A stretch of DNA of 64,000 nt from Brevibacterium senegalense (GCF_000285835.1 NZ_HE978600.1:97102-161101); one strand, 5' to 3'. Positions 42,642-51,282 are shown, numbered from the stretch's first letter. Notes: generated from the letters alone by a model not told the origin. Made by a program: numbers and translations.

Positions 42642-43799
42642 TCAGTGGGCCAGCAGCTCGTCGAAGAACTCCGGCAGGTCGATGAGACCCACGAGCGTCT
42701 CGCCGTCGAGGACGAGGCAGTGCGTGGCTCGCGGGCGGTGCGTGAGCGATTCGAGCAGGTGGGGGGCCGTGATGTCCGCGGGCGCACCGATCCAGGAGCC
42801 CAGCGGTCGGATGTGCTCGTTCACCTCCGTGCCCGGTGCGGCCCGCTGCGCGGACCGGCGGTCGAGGAGCCCGTGCGGCAGCCCCGTGTCGTCGAGGACG
42901 ACGACGAGGGGGCTGCGACCGGTCTGCGGGTCGACGTACTCGAGCGCCTCGTCCAGCGGCGATCGCCACGACGCGGCGATCGCGGGCTGGATGACGCGGC
43001 GCATGTCGTACGTCTCGACGCGTCGTGCGCGGCGGGCGTTCTTCGCGGCGTCCGCGGCCGAGACCCAGATCATGACGGCGATCGCGGTCGTCCACATGAC
43101 GGTGACGAGATCCGGGGTGCCGCCGGTCAGCAGCGGCTGGAGCACCGCCCACGCGACGAAGCCCAGGGCGATGAGGCGGCCGGCCCAGGCGGCGAGGATC
43201 GTCCCCAGGAAGGGGCTGCCGGTGATGCGCCAGAAGACGGCCTGCAGCGCCCACCCGCCGTCCAGCGGGATGCCGGGCAGCAGATTGATCGCCCCCAGGG
43301 CCAGATTGGCGAGCGAGAACCCGAACAGCAGGAGCCAGGCGACGCTCCCCCGCTCCAGTCCGTCCAGGACGAGCCAGCCGGCGCCGCCCAGCACGAGGTT
43401 CACGACCGGCCCCACGACGGAGATCGTGAAGCTCGTCCACGCCGACCGCGGGGAGTCGGCCTGCTCGCGCGGCTCGAAGCGGGTGAAGCCGCCCCAGATG
43501 TTCAGTTCGACGGCGGCGACGCGGTAGCCGGCGAGGCGGCCCGCGACGGCGTGCGCCAGCTCGTGGAGGAAGACGGAGCCGAAGAGGACGACGGCGAAGA
43601 TGAAGCCGATGACGTAGCCGGCCGGGCCCAGGTCCGGGCGCACGCGCGAGATCCACGGCGCGAAGAGGAGCGTGATGACGCCGGCGGCGATGAACCACGA
43701 CCAGGCGAGCAGGACGGGGGCGCCCAGCACGGTGCCCAGACGGAGCCCGCCGGACGCTGCGGGCGCAGGAGCGTCTGCGGAAGCGGTGGGTTCAGGCAC
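42642..43799 (-). CDS. Site-2 protease family membrane metalloprotease (M50) with C-terminal CBS region
   Basis: The 385-residue protein has about six membrane segments. The zinc site FLHELAHAVAG (HExxH) is in the second or third segment, and NLLPGIPLDGGWALQ supplies the third ligand. After residue 240 comes a cytoplasmic CBS-type region (RSPLVVVLDDTGLPHGLLDRR ... HCLVLDGETLVGLIDLPEFF). Such intramembrane proteases cut anti-sigma factors or other membrane proteins; the substrate is unknown. The GTG start is 6 bases after minus-strand TACGAT. It is followed by trmI after 35 bases and is divergent from the RecB-like gene. Confidence 0.9.
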   Translation of the reverse strand: MPEPTASADAPAPAASGGLRLGTVLGAPVLLAWSWFIAAGVITLLFAPWISRVRPDLGPAGYVIGFIFAVVLFGSVFLHELAHAVAGRLAGYRVAAVELNIWGGFTRFEPREQADSPRSAWTSFTISVVGPVVNLVLGGAGWLVLDGLERGSVAWLLLFGFSLANLALGAINLLPGIPLDGGWALQAVFWRITGSPFLGTILAAWAGRLIALGFVAWAVLQPLLTGGTPDLVTVMWTTAIAVMIWVSAADAAKNARRARRVETYDMRRVIQPAIAASWRSPLDEALEYVDPQTGRSPLVVVLDDTGLPHGLLDRRSAQRAAPGTEVNEHIRPLGSWIGAPADITAPHLLESLTHRPRATHCLVLDGETLVGLIDLPEFFDELLAH

Positions 43800-43805
43800 C
43801 GGACC

Positions 43806-43821
43806 ATCGTACGGGTACGGT
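43806..43821. promoter_or_regulatory. Divergent leaderless promoters of the M50 protease and RecB-like genes
   Basis: Minus-strand TACGAT (43806-43811) is 6 bases before GTG 43799. Plus-strand TACGGT (43816-43821) is 6 bases before ATG 43828. The start codons are 28 bases apart. Confidence 0.5.
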
Positions 43822-43827
43822 TGCCGC

Positions 43828-44640
43828 ATGGCCGAACTGCTCGCTCTGTCCCCCTCGCGCGCGAACGACTTCGTGCAGTGCCCGCTCAAGTTCCGTCTGC
43901 GCAGCATCGACCGGCTGCCGGAACCGCCGTCGGAGGCGGCGTTCCGGGGCACGCTCGTCCACGCGGTGCTCGAGGACCTCTTCGACGCCGTCGCGCCGGA
44001 GCGCACGATCGAGACCGCGGTCGCCGGGATCGGTCCGGCACTGGACGCGCTGCGGGAGAAGGACCCGGACACGGTCGCGGAGCTGTTCCCCGGTCCGGAC
44101 GCCCTCGCCCGACTGCAGGAGCAGGCCCGCACCCTGCTCGAGGCCTATTTCACCCTCGAGCTGCCGGAGAACCTGGAGCCGGCGGCCCGCGAGGAGTTCG
44201 TGCAGGCGCGGTTGGACAACGGCCTCACGCTCCGCGGCTTCGTCGACCGCACGGACATCGCGCCGGGCGGGCAGGTGCGCCTCGTCGACTACAAGACGGG
44301 CAAGCAGCCCAAACCGCAGTACTCGGGCGAGGCGGACTTCCAGATGCGGTTCTACGCGCTCGTCCACTGGCTGAGCCGGCGGGAGCTCGTCCACACGCTC
44401 CAGCTGTTCTACCTGGGCAGCCGCTCGACGGTCACGAAGCGGCCCACCGCGGCGGACATCGAGCGGACGGAGACGGAGATCCTCCAGCTGTGGGAGCAGA
44501 TCGCCCGCGCCGCGGAGAACGACGAGTGGCGGCCGCGCCGCACCCCGCTGTGCGGCTGGTGCCACTTCAAGCCGATCTGCCCCGCGTGGGGCGGTACTCC
44601 CCCGCCCACACCGCAGATCACCGCGATCGCGGGGCGCTGA
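43828..44640 (+). CDS. RecB-family PD-(D/E)XK nuclease with probable Fe-S cluster
   Basis: The 270-residue protein begins LLALSPSRANDFVQCPLKFRLRSID, then HAVLEDLF, and the nuclease core RLDNGLTLRGFVDRTDIA...VRLVDYKTGKQP, the D...DYKTGK active site. One cysteine in VQCPLKF and three near the end (CGWCHFKPICPAWG) have the AddB/Cas4 spacing that holds a 4Fe-4S cluster. This matches the stand-alone RecB-like exonuclease found at this place in M. tuberculosis (Rv2119). A role in DNA repair is likely. The last 23 bases overlap the convergent HAD gene. Confidence 0.92.
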   Translation: MAELLALSPSRANDFVQCPLKFRLRSIDRLPEPPSEAAFRGTLVHAVLEDLFDAVAPERTIETAVAGIGPALDALREKDPDTVAELFPGPDALARLQEQARTLLEAYFTLELPENLEPAAREEFVQARLDNGLTLRGFVDRTDIAPGGQVRLVDYKTGKQPKPQYSGEADFQMRFYALVHWLSRRELVHTLQLFYLGSRSTVTKRPTAADIERTETEILQLWEQIARAAENDEWRPRRTPLCGWCHFKPICPAWGGTPPPTPQITAIAGR

Positions 44641-45307
44641 GCAGCTCCGCCGTCAGGGTGTCGAGTCCCGCGGCCGTCATCCCCTCGAGCGAGTCGACGA
44701 GGACCGCCCCGACCGTCTCCGGCAGGCCGACGATGTGCGGGATGCCCACGGCGCGGGTGCCCGCGGCCACGGCGGAGCGCAGCCCCGGCAGGGAGTCCTC
44801 GAGGGCCACGCACCGGTCCGGGGACTGCCCCACCGTCTGCGCGCCCACGAGATACGGCTCCGGGTGCGGCTTGCCGTGGGACACCTCGTCGCCCGTGACG
44901 AGGGACACGAAGGTGCCGGGCTCGCACGCGGCGACGACGGCCTCGGCGAGCCTGCGGTACGACATCGTCACGAGGGCGCACGGGACGCCTGCGGCCCGCA
45001 GGTCTGCCAGCAGCGCGAGCGCGCCGGGTCGGAACGGCACGTGCTCGCGGACCCGGGCGACGACCCCGTCCAGCAGGATCTCGACGATCTCCTCCGCCGG
45101 CAGCGGCAGGCCGTGCTCGCGGAGGATCTCCGCGCTGCGCAGCAGGGTGTTGCCCACCATGAGCTCGCCCAGTCGCTCGTCCCAGTGGAGGCCGTACCGG
45201 CCCATGAGCTCGATCTCCGCGGCCATCCAGTACGGCTCCGTGTCGACGAGGGTGCCGTCCATGTCCCAGAGGACCGCGGCGTAGCTGAGGGAGGAGGGGG
45301 TGCTCAT
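44618..45307 (-). CDS. HAD-superfamily hydrolase (beta-phosphoglucomutase-like phosphatase)
   Basis: The 229-residue protein has the HAD motifs: LWDMDGTLVDTEPYW (nucleophile aspartate in DxDGT), PCALVTMSYRR (motif II), GKPHPEPYLVGA (lysine motif III) and CVALEDSLPGLRSAVAAG (motif IV). The alpha-helical cap lies between motifs I and II. Sugar phosphates are the usual substrates but the true one is unknown. The ATG is 6 bases after minus-strand TAGGCT. The 3' end overlaps the RecB-like gene by 23 bases on the opposite strand. Confidence 0.92.
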   Translation of the reverse strand: MSTPSSLSYAAVLWDMDGTLVDTEPYWMAAEIELMGRYGLHWDERLGELMVGNTLLRSAEILREHGLPLPAEEIVEILLDGVVARVREHVPFRPGALALLADLRAAGVPCALVTMSYRRLAEAVVAACEPGTFVSLVTGDEVSHGKPHPEPYLVGAQTVGQSPDRCVALEDSLPGLRSAVAAGTRAVGIPHIVGLPETVGAVLVDSLEGMTAAGLDTLTAELLSAPRSR

Positions 45308-45313
45308 GCCCCC

Positions 45314-45350
45314 AGCCTAACCGGCACGCACCGCGCGAGACGCGTAGTCT
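45314..45350. promoter_or_regulatory. Divergent leaderless promoters of the HAD and PAC2 genes
   Basis: Minus-strand TAGGCT (45314-45319) is 6 bases before ATG 45307. Plus-strand TAGTCT (45345-45350) is 7 bases before ATG 45358. Confidence 0.5.
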
Positions 45351-45357
45351 GGGAGGC

Positions 45358-46197
45358 ATGGACCACCTGCCCGCTCCCGGATCCCGCCTCCTCGTCCTCG
45401 CGTTCGAGGGGTGGAACGACGCGGCGGACGCGGCCTCGGCGTTCGCGAAGGACCTCATCGACCAGATGGACCTGACGCATGCGGGGATGATCGGCGGCGA
45501 GGAGTTCTACGACTTCCAGACGCACCGGCCGTCCGTCTCCCGTCGCGCGGACGGCACGTCGCGCATCGACTGGCCGGGCACCCGCGTGCACACGGGCACC
45601 GTCGCGGGCACGGACATCCCCCTCGAGGTCATCGTGGGCGACGAGCCCGCGTTCCTGTGGCAGCGGTTCGCCTCGCTCATCGTCGAGCGGGTCGAGCCGG
45701 GCGACGTCGTCGTGCTCGTGGGCGCGCTGCTGGCGGACACCGTGCACTCGCGGCCGATCCCCATCACCGTCACGGCGGAGCGGCCCGATCGGGTGCCCGC
45801 CGCGAACGCCGTCCGCAGCGAGTACGAGGGGCCCACCGGGATCATCGGGGTCATCGCCCACGAGCTGTCCGCGGCCGGGCACGACCCCGTCTCCCTCTGG
45901 GCGGCGGTGCCCGGGTACCTGGCGGGCGCCCCCTCCCCCAAGGCGCACCTGGCCCTGCTCACCGCGTTCGAGGAGCTCACCGGTCTGGTCCTGGACCAGG
46001 GCGGGCTGGTCGACGCGACCCGGGACTGGGAGGCGGACGCCGAGGCCGCGGTCACCGCGGACGACGACCTCGCCGCATACATCCACCGGCTCGAGAGCAT
46101 GACGGACGCCGCGGACCTCCCCGAGGCCAGCGGCGACGCGATCGCCGCGGAGTTCGAGCGGTACCTGCACCGCAGGAACGACGACGGCGGGCGCTAG
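45358..46197 (+). CDS. PAC2-family protein (proteasome assembly chaperone-like)
   Basis: The 279-residue protein shows the PAC2 pattern: RLLVLAFEGWNDAADAASAFAKDL, EEFYDFQTHRPSV, DEPAFLWQRFASLIVERV, VVVLVGALLADTVHSRPIPITVTA and GPTGIIGVIAHELSAAGHDPVSLWAAVPGYLAGAPSPKA. Bacterial members resemble eukaryotic proteasome-assembly chaperones and are common near pup-proteasome genes in actinobacteria, but no function has been proved as far as I know. The start is leaderless in type. The stop lies in the left part of a 13-bp hairpin shared with mshC. Confidence 0.92.
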   Translation: MDHLPAPGSRLLVLAFEGWNDAADAASAFAKDLIDQMDLTHAGMIGGEEFYDFQTHRPSVSRRADGTSRIDWPGTRVHTGTVAGTDIPLEVIVGDEPAFLWQRFASLIVERVEPGDVVVLVGALLADTVHSRPIPITVTAERPDRVPAANAVRSEYEGPTGIIGVIAHELSAAGHDPVSLWAAVPGYLAGAPSPKAHLALLTAFEELTGLVLDQGGLVDATRDWEADAEAAVTADDDLAAYIHRLESMTDAADLPEASGDAIAAEFERYLHRRNDDGGR

Positions 46198-46216
46198 AGA
46201 GCACCCGCCGTCGTCG
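46179..46216. terminator. Bidirectional terminator hairpin between PAC2 gene and mshC
   Basis: Perfect 13-bp arms (CGACGACGGCGGG and its complement) with a 12-base loop that contains the PAC2 stop codon. Confidence 0.78.
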
Positions 46217-46238
46217 AGGTCCGCCACTGCGGGCGGTG

Positions 46239-47480
46239 TCAGCGCAGGGTGATGCCCAGCAGCGCGTCGACGGCGTCGACGATGAGAGCCGTCGCCTCCG
46301 CCGTGCCGCCGGCCTCGCCCACGGACTCCGCCCATTCGTCCAGGTCGTCGAGGATCGCCGGCGTGTCGAGGTCGTCGACGAGATTGCCGCGGATGTCCTG
46401 GAGGAGCTCCTCCGCCGCGGCCGGATCCGTGGTCGAGGTCGCCGCGCGGCGCCAGTGGGCCAGCCGCGTGCGGGCCTCCGCCAGCAGCCCCTCCGTGTAC
46501 ATCCAGTCGCTGCGGTAGTGGTGGCTCAGCAGGATGGCGCGGATCGCCATCGGGTCCTCGCCCTGCTCGACGAGCTTCGAGACGAGGACGAGGTTGCCCT
46601 TGGACTTCGACATCTTCTCGCCCTGGTAGCCCACCATGCCCACGTGCATGTAGGCCTTCGCGAAGGTCTCGCCGGTCAGGGCGGTCGCATGGGCCGCGCA
46701 CATCTCGTGGTGCGGGAAGACGAGGTCGCTGCCGCCGCCCTGCACCGTGAGGGGGAAGCCCGCGTGGTCGCGCGCGATGACGGCGCACTCGATGTGCCAG
46801 CCGGGACGTCCCCGGCCCAGGCGGCCGCCGTCCCACGCCGGCTCCCCCGCCCGCTCCGCGCGCCAGAGGAGGGGATCGAGCGGATCCTTCTTGCCGGGGG
46901 TGTCCGGGTCGCCGCCGCGCTGGGCGAAGAGGCCCAGCATCTCCGCCCGGTCCAGGTGCGAGGTCGAGCCGAAGGGCGGCTCGATGCGCGTGCTCACGCG
47001 GTAGTACACGTCCCCGCTGTCCAGGGTGTAGGCGGCACCGCGGTCCAGCAGCGTCGTGACGGCGTCGACGATCTGCGGGATCGATTCGACGGCGCCGATG
47101 TAGGAATCCGGCGGGATGACCCGCAGGTGCTCCATGTCCGATCGGAACAGGTCGACCTGCGAGTCCGCGAGCTCGCGCCAGTCGACGCCGGTCGCGTCCG
47201 CGCGCTCCAGCAGCGGATCGTCGATGTCCGTGATGTTCTGCACGTACGTGACGTCCACGCCGGCATCGCGCCAGACGCGCTGCAGGACGTCGAAGGCGAC
47301 GTAGGTGGCGGCGTGGCCCAGGTGCGTCGCGTCGTACGGCGTGATGCCGCAGACGTAGAGCCGCGCCTGCTTGAGCTTGCGGGGCGTGTCCGCCGGACCG
47401 CGATGCGACGAGCAGAAGACGGTGGGGCGCTTGCCCTTTCCGGCCACGTCGGGGATCTGAGGGGATGACCAGGACTTCAC
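46239..47480 (-). CDS. mshC: MshC, cysteine:GlcN-Ins ligase of mycothiol synthesis
   Basis: The 413-residue enzyme joins cysteine to glucosaminyl-inositol, the third step to mycothiol, the main thiol of actinobacteria. It is a cysteinyl-tRNA-synthetase paralogue: [23 protein letters not shown] carries the zinc cysteine and the HLGHA signature; [44 protein letters not shown] and [14 protein letters not shown] (KMSKS) follow. MshC rather than CysS is indicated by the [12 protein letters not shown] start, [14 protein letters not shown] and the short C terminus. The GTG at 47480 gives the family's usual length; an ATG four codons upstream is also possible. Confidence 0.94.
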   Translation of the reverse strand: MKSWSSPQIPDVAGKGKRPTVFCSSHRGPADTPRKLKQARLYVCGITPYDATHLGHAATYVAFDVLQRVWRDAGVDVTYVQNITDIDDPLLERADATGVDWRELADSQVDLFRSDMEHLRVIPPDSYIGAVESIPQIVDAVTTLLDRGAAYTLDSGDVYYRVSTRIEPPFGSTSHLDRAEMLGLFAQRGGDPDTPGKKDPLDPLLWRAERAGEPAWDGGRLGRGRPGWHIECAVIARDHAGFPLTVQGGGSDLVFPHHEMCAAHATALTGETFAKAYMHVGMVGYQGEKMSKSKGNLVLVSKLVEQGEDPMAIRAILLSHHYRSDWMYTEGLLAEARTRLAHWRRAATSTTDPAAAEELLQDIRGNLVDDLDTPAILDDLDEWAESVGEAGGTAEATALIVDAVDALLGITLR

Positions 47481-47553
47481 GCGCACCAGCATCGCACTTC
47501 GCGGTGCACAACGCGAACTCTCCGGTGGGACGCCTGCGTCACACGGTGTCGGC

Positions 47554-47609
47554 TGTCACAGGGCGGGAGACACAGGTCGGGTGTCACGGGGAGGATGTCA
47601 CAGGGGCGG
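47554..47609. repeat. Four imperfect 14-bp tandem repeats upstream of mshC
   Basis: Units at 47554, 47568, 47582 and 47596 read TGTCACAGGGCGGG, AGACACAGGTCGGG, TGTCACGGGGAGGA and TGTCACAGGGGCGG. They lie between mshC and the upstream gene, the last one overlapping that gene's stop codon. Possibly a regulatory array for mshC. Confidence 0.6.
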
Positions 47610-48422
47610 CCACGGGATGACGTGGCGGTCCTCCGGCGGGAGCGGGAAGCTTCCCTCCTCCAGCAGCGCGGCCGCCCGGCGGGCCAGGGCCCACAGCTCC
47701 CGCTGGGGCAGCAGGTCTCCCAGGAGCCCATCGAGGTCGTCGTCCCGGGCTCGTGCCACGAGCGCGACCTCGTCCTCGTGGAGCGGCTCCCCCGCGAAGC
47801 CCCACAGGATCGTGCGCAGCTTGGGGGCCGCGTGGAAGGACAGGCCGTTGTCGATCGCGTGCAGGTCCACGACCGGCTCCTCCCCCGGCTCCAGCCGCCA
47901 CGCGCCGGCGAGCACGTGGCCGCCCTTGCGGTCCGCGTTGCCCAGCAGGACGTCCAGCAGGGCGATCCGGCGCACGGGTGCGGTGAGCGCGTGGGCGAGC
48001 ACGACCTCGGCGCCGTCGCCCAGCACCGCGCGGAGGACGGGAGCCAGATCGGACCCCACGGCGTCCTCGTCCGCGAGGACCACCGGCGGATCGGCCGCCG
48101 GATCCGTCTCGACGTAGGCCTGGAGGGAGGCGCCGTCCGCGTCCGCGCGGTGGACGTCGTCCCGCCAGACCGTGGGCGGGACGACGTCGAGGCCCAGGTG
48201 GTCGGACAGCCGGAACGCGGCGACCTCCCGCTGCGACAGCGTGCCGCGGGGGAAGTCGCGCAGGGGCTGCTCCCCCGCGCGCGTCTTGAGCACGGCCCGC
48301 ACGGTGCGCAGGGGACCGCCCGGGGACTCCGCCCCCGTGACGGTCGTGAGGAGGGTCTCGTTGCTGGCGCCGCGCATCCTGCCCAGCGGCCGGATCGTGC
48401 CGGTGGACAGCAGGTGCAGCAT
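47598..48422 (-). CDS. SCO1664-family protein (PI3/4-kinase-like fold)
   Basis: The 274-residue protein has MLHLLSTGTIRPLGRMRGASNETLLTTV, AVLKTRAGEQPLRDFPRGTLSQREVAAFRLSDHLGLDVVPPTVWRD, RRIALLDVLLGNADRKGGHVL and VVDLHAIDNGLSFHAAPKLRTILWGF. Lysine, NADRK and D-x-I-DN-G residues resemble the ATP site of lipid-kinase-like proteins. The SCO1664 family has a fixed place between DUF3090 and mshC in actinobacteria; its substrate is unknown. The ATG at 48422 is 8 bases after the DUF3090 stop. Confidence 0.85.
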   Translation of the reverse strand: MLHLLSTGTIRPLGRMRGASNETLLTTVTGAESPGGPLRTVRAVLKTRAGEQPLRDFPRGTLSQREVAAFRLSDHLGLDVVPPTVWRDDVHRADADGASLQAYVETDPAADPPVVLADEDAVGSDLAPVLRAVLGDGAEVVLAHALTAPVRRIALLDVLLGNADRKGGHVLAGAWRLEPGEEPVVDLHAIDNGLSFHAAPKLRTILWGFAGEPLHEDEVALVARARDDDLDGLLGDLLPQRELWALARRAAALLEEGSFPLPPEDRHVIPWPPL

Positions 48423-48430
48423 CCCGGCCG

Positions 48431-48997
48431 TCAGCGCGGCACTCCGTTGAGACGGGGGCAGATGTGACCGGACGGGTCGAGGGCGCCGTGGCACAGCGGG
48501 CACTCGCCGCGGCCGGACGTGACGACCTGCTCCGCACGGCGGGCGAACTCGCGCGCCTGCACACCCGTGAGCCGCACCCGCAGCACCGAGCGCTCCTCGC
48601 CGTCCGCGCCCGGCTCCGAGCTGGCACCGGACTCCGCGTCCGCACGGGTGAGCTCGAAGCACTCGAGGATGAGGCGGTGGTCCTCCGTGTCCCAGCCCAG
48701 GCTCATCGTGCCCACGCGGAACTCCGCGTCGACCGGCATGACGAGCCCCGCGTTGTCCTCGACCTCCGGCAGCGGGGCGGCCGGGACGCCGTGGCGGCCC
48801 TCCGCCCGCGAACGGACGAGGTCGAGCAGCTCGTCGACGCGTTCGGCGAGGATCTCGACCTGCTCCTTCTCCAGCGCGACGGAGTGCACGCGCCCCGACG
48901 TCGACGCCTGGAGGTAGAACGACCGCTCGCCGGGCAGGCCGACGGTCCCGGCGATGAAGCGGTCCGGAGCGGGATGGTCGAATGCGTGCACTGGCAT
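48431..48997 (-). CDS. DUF3090 family protein
   Basis: The 188-residue protein begins MPVHAFDHPAPDRFIAGTVGLPGERSFYLQAS and ends with a zinc-ribbon-like CPLCHGALDPSGHICPRLNGVPR. It carries the conserved KEQVEILAERVDELLDLV and MSLGWDTEDHRLILECFEL. Members occur beside the SCO1664 family and a histidine phosphatase in actinobacteria; no function is known. The ATG lies 6 bases after minus-strand TAGCCT. The divergent neighbour starts 48 bases away. Confidence 0.9.
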   Translation of the reverse strand: MPVHAFDHPAPDRFIAGTVGLPGERSFYLQASTSGRVHSVALEKEQVEILAERVDELLDLVRSRAEGRHGVPAAPLPEVEDNAGLVMPVDAEFRVGTMSLGWDTEDHRLILECFELTRADAESGASSEPGADGEERSVLRVRLTGVQAREFARRAEQVVTSGRGECPLCHGALDPSGHICPRLNGVPR

Positions 48998-49003
48998 GGT
49001 CTC

Positions 49004-49038
49004 AGGCTATATGAGACGCGCCGAGGTGCGGCTAGAGT
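49004..49038. promoter_or_regulatory. Divergent leaderless promoters of DUF3090 and acidic-protein genes
   Basis: Minus-strand TAGCCT (49004-49009) is 6 bases before ATG 48997. Plus-strand TAGAGT (49033-49038) is 7 bases before ATG 49046. Confidence 0.5.
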
Positions 49039-49045
49039 GGGGCCC

Positions 49046-49366
49046 ATGAGCACGGATCCGAGCGCCGCACTGGAAGACTTCCTCTCCTCCGTCCGCGAGC
49101 ACTTCGCGGCGTCCGCCCACCGCACCTCCGACACCGATCCGCGCGTCGAGGCCGCCTACATGGCGCTCGCGGACGCCTTCGAGATCTACGAGGACTCCCT
49201 CTTCACCGCCTACGGCGAGGTCACGCCGTTCGAGCTGTTCGACGACGTCGAGGACGATCGCGAGGACGGCGACGACGACTACGACGATGAGGATGACGAC
49301 GAGGACGACGTCGACTTCGACGATGAGGATGACGACGACTACGACGAGGACGACAGCCGGGACTGA
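49046..49366 (+). CDS. Small protein with extreme Asp/Glu tail, unknown function
   Basis: The 106-residue product has a folded-looking N-terminal part (LEDFLSSVREHFAASAH, DPRVEAAYMALADAFEIYEDSLFTAYGEVTPFELFDDV) and a tail of about 40 residues made almost entirely of Asp and Glu with a few Tyr, Val and Phe. Similar actinobacterial proteins are sometimes labelled primosomal protein, but I see no DNA-binding motif; the acidic tail could mimic DNA or bind basic proteins. The start is leaderless in type. The stop is inside an 11-bp hairpin. Confidence 0.75.
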   Translation: MSTDPSAALEDFLSSVREHFAASAHRTSDTDPRVEAAYMALADAFEIYEDSLFTAYGEVTPFELFDDVEDDREDGDDDYDDEDDDEDDVDFDDEDDDDYDEDDSRD

Positions 49367-49399
49367 CCCGGTGCCGGCCCGGTCGGAGCCGGGTCAGTC
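49361..49399. terminator. Bidirectional terminator hairpin after the acidic-protein gene
   Basis: Arms GACTGACCCGG and CCGGGTCAGTC (11 bp), loop of 17 bases. It spans the stop codon and ends 16 bases before the convergent aldo/keto reductase stop. Confidence 0.7.
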
Positions 49400-49414
49400 A
49401 GCGTCTGCGTCGGC

Positions 49415-50329
49415 TCAGGGGCCGTCCGGGTCCGAGATCTGGTCGAGCACGTCGCGGATCTCGTCCGCCAGCTCCAGGTCGGAGTCCAGCAACTGATCCA
49501 GCTGCCCGCGCGTGCGCGGGGACACGATCGTCGAGGCGCACAGCGAACTGCGGTTCCAGGCCAGTGCGATGTCGACCGGATCGACGCCCAGGGCGGCGGC
49601 GGCCTTCGACACGCCCTGGACGATGCCCGTCGAGTCGTCGTCCAGGAACGCCCCCACGTAGCCGGACAGCTCCGTGGCGCCCCGGCTGCCGGAGGGGACG
49701 CCCCGCAGGTACTGCCCCGACAGGACGCCGCGGCCCAGTCCGGCCCCGGCGATGAGCCCCAGTCCCAGGTAGTCCAGAGCGGGGCGCAGCGAGACCTCCG
49801 CCTCGCGCCGCAGCAGCGAGTACTCCGCGATGGCACCGGCGATCGGGATGCCCGTGTCCGCCGCGCGCAGCGAGAGCTGCCACGCGGAGTGGTGCGACAG
49901 CAGGACGTAGCCCAGGTCGCCCGCGTCCGCGAGCGTGCGGAGGACGGACGCGGACTCCTCGACGGGGATCCGGTCGTCGAACGCGTCGAGCACGAGGACG
50001 TCCAGATGGTCGCGGCCCAGCGTCCGCAGGAGGGACCGGATGTCCGTCAGCAGGTCGGAGCGGCCCGTGCGCAGCTGTGCGCTCGTCCCCTCCGCCCGCA
50101 CACCCGCGCGCACCAGCAGCTGGACGCGGGACGGCAGCCGCAGACCGGCGACCAGCGGCACGGCCGGTGCGTCGAACGACGGCAGCTCGAGCGCGGTGCC
50201 GCCGGCCGACGCGTACGCGTCCAGCAGCTCGCGCGCCGTCGCCTCATCGACCCGTCGGCCCCACTCGAAGGTCCCCAGTGAGAGATCGGACACCTGGAGC
50301 CCCGTTGTGCCCATCCGGTTCGAACGCAT
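49415..50329 (-). CDS. Aldo/keto reductase-fold protein with degenerate active site
   Basis: The 304-residue protein begins MRSNRMGTTGLQVSDLSLGTFEWGRRVD, the AKR family start, and keeps HLDVLVLDAFD, VLRTLADAGDLGYVLLSHHSAWQL and VDPVDIALAWNRSSLCASTIVSPRTRGQL of the barrel and cofactor site. Where active AKRs have DTAxxYG, it reads LELPSFDAP, losing the catalytic tyrosine and aspartate; the lysine region is VRAGVR. A role other than ordinary carbonyl reduction is likely. The ATG is 8 bases after minus-strand TAGCCT. It is divergent from uppP. Confidence 0.85.
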   Translation of the reverse strand: MRSNRMGTTGLQVSDLSLGTFEWGRRVDEATARELLDAYASAGGTALELPSFDAPAVPLVAGLRLPSRVQLLVRAGVRAEGTSAQLRTGRSDLLTDIRSLLRTLGRDHLDVLVLDAFDDRIPVEESASVLRTLADAGDLGYVLLSHHSAWQLSLRAADTGIPIAGAIAEYSLLRREAEVSLRPALDYLGLGLIAGAGLGRGVLSGQYLRGVPSGSRGATELSGYVGAFLDDDSTGIVQGVSKAAAALGVDPVDIALAWNRSSLCASTIVSPRTRGQLDQLLDSDLELADEIRDVLDQISDPDGP

Positions 50330-50400
50330 AGTTCCGAAGGCTACCGGATGAGGGGTACCCTGACGTGGTCCTGCTCCCCGACACGAAGGAATGCACCTCC

Positions 50401-51243
50401 ATGGACTGGATCGTCGCGGTGATCCTGGGGATCGTCCAGGGGCTCACCGAGTTCCTCCCGATCTCCTCCTCCGCCCACCTGCGGATCGTCGGAGAGATCC
50501 TCATGCCGGGTGAGGACCCGGGAGCGTTCTTCACCGCGATCGTCCAGATCGGCACGGAGACCGCCGTCCTCGTGTACTTCTGGAAGGACATCACGGCGAT
50601 CATCGGCGCCTGGTGCCGGTCGCTGGTGGGCCGCGAGTCCCGCAGCGACCCCCGCGTCCGGATGGGCTGGCTCATCATCCTGGGCTCGGTACCGATCGTC
50701 CTCCTGGGCCTGCTCTTCGAGGATCAGATCGACTCCGTCCTGCGCAGCCTCTGGATCACCGCGACGATGCTCATCGTCTTCGGCCTCATCCTGGGTCTGG
50801 CGGACCGCATCGGCCCGCGCGAGCGCACGCTGGAGACGATGACCTGGGGCCAGGGCCTCCTCTACGGCTGCGCGCAGGCGCTCGCCCTCATCCCCGGGGT
50901 CTCCCGCTCCGGCGGCACCATCATGGCCGGCCGCTTCATGGGCTTCACCCGGCCCGAGGCCGCCCGCTACTCGTTCCTGCTGGCCGTCCCCGCCGTCATG
51001 GGGTCCGGCTTCTACGGCCTCTACAAGTCCTTCACCGAGGCCTCGGCCGGCCAGGAGATGGTCCTGGGCTGGGGCCCCATCGCCGTCGCGACGATCGTGA
51101 GCTTCGGCGTGGGCTACGCCGTCATCGTGGGCTTCCTCAAGTTCGTCCAGACGAAGTCCTTCGCCGTCTTCGTCTGGTACCGCGTCGCGGTGGGACTCCT
51201 CATCTACGTGCTGCTGGGCACGGGCGTCCTGCAGCCGCTCTGA
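50401..51243 (+). CDS. uppP: Undecaprenyl-diphosphate phosphatase UppP (BacA)
   Basis: The 280-residue membrane enzyme removes a phosphate from undecaprenyl diphosphate, recycling the lipid carrier of cell-wall synthesis; extra copies give bacitracin resistance. Motifs: [21 protein letters not shown] with the catalytic glutamate region, and [39 protein letters not shown]. About eight hydrophobic segments are visible. The ATG at 50401 follows an AAGGA; an ATG at 50365 is rejected because the protein family begins [20 protein letters not shown] near 50356 could be its -10. Confidence 0.95.
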   Translation: MDWIVAVILGIVQGLTEFLPISSSAHLRIVGEILMPGEDPGAFFTAIVQIGTETAVLVYFWKDITAIIGAWCRSLVGRESRSDPRVRMGWLIILGSVPIVLLGLLFEDQIDSVLRSLWITATMLIVFGLILGLADRIGPRERTLETMTWGQGLLYGCAQALALIPGVSRSGGTIMAGRFMGFTRPEAARYSFLLAVPAVMGSGFYGLYKSFTEASAGQEMVLGWGPIAVATIVSFGVGYAVIVGFLKFVQTKSFAVFVWYRVAVGLLIYVLLGTGVLQPL

Positions 51244-51255
51244 GCCCCGAGCGGT

Positions 51256-51282
51256 GCTGAGGGGTCCTGAGAGGTCCTCAGC
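51256..51282. terminator. Weak hairpin between uppP and phosphatase genes
   Basis: GCTGAGG/CCTCAGC arms with a 13-base loop lie at the junction of the convergent genes. A shorter alternative CTGAG/CTCAG stem overlaps it. Confidence 0.4.

Noticed and set aside
46239..47480. Cysteinyl-tRNA synthetase
   Set aside because: The SWSSP start, [14 protein letters not shown] motif, short C terminus and companion genes fit MshC instead.
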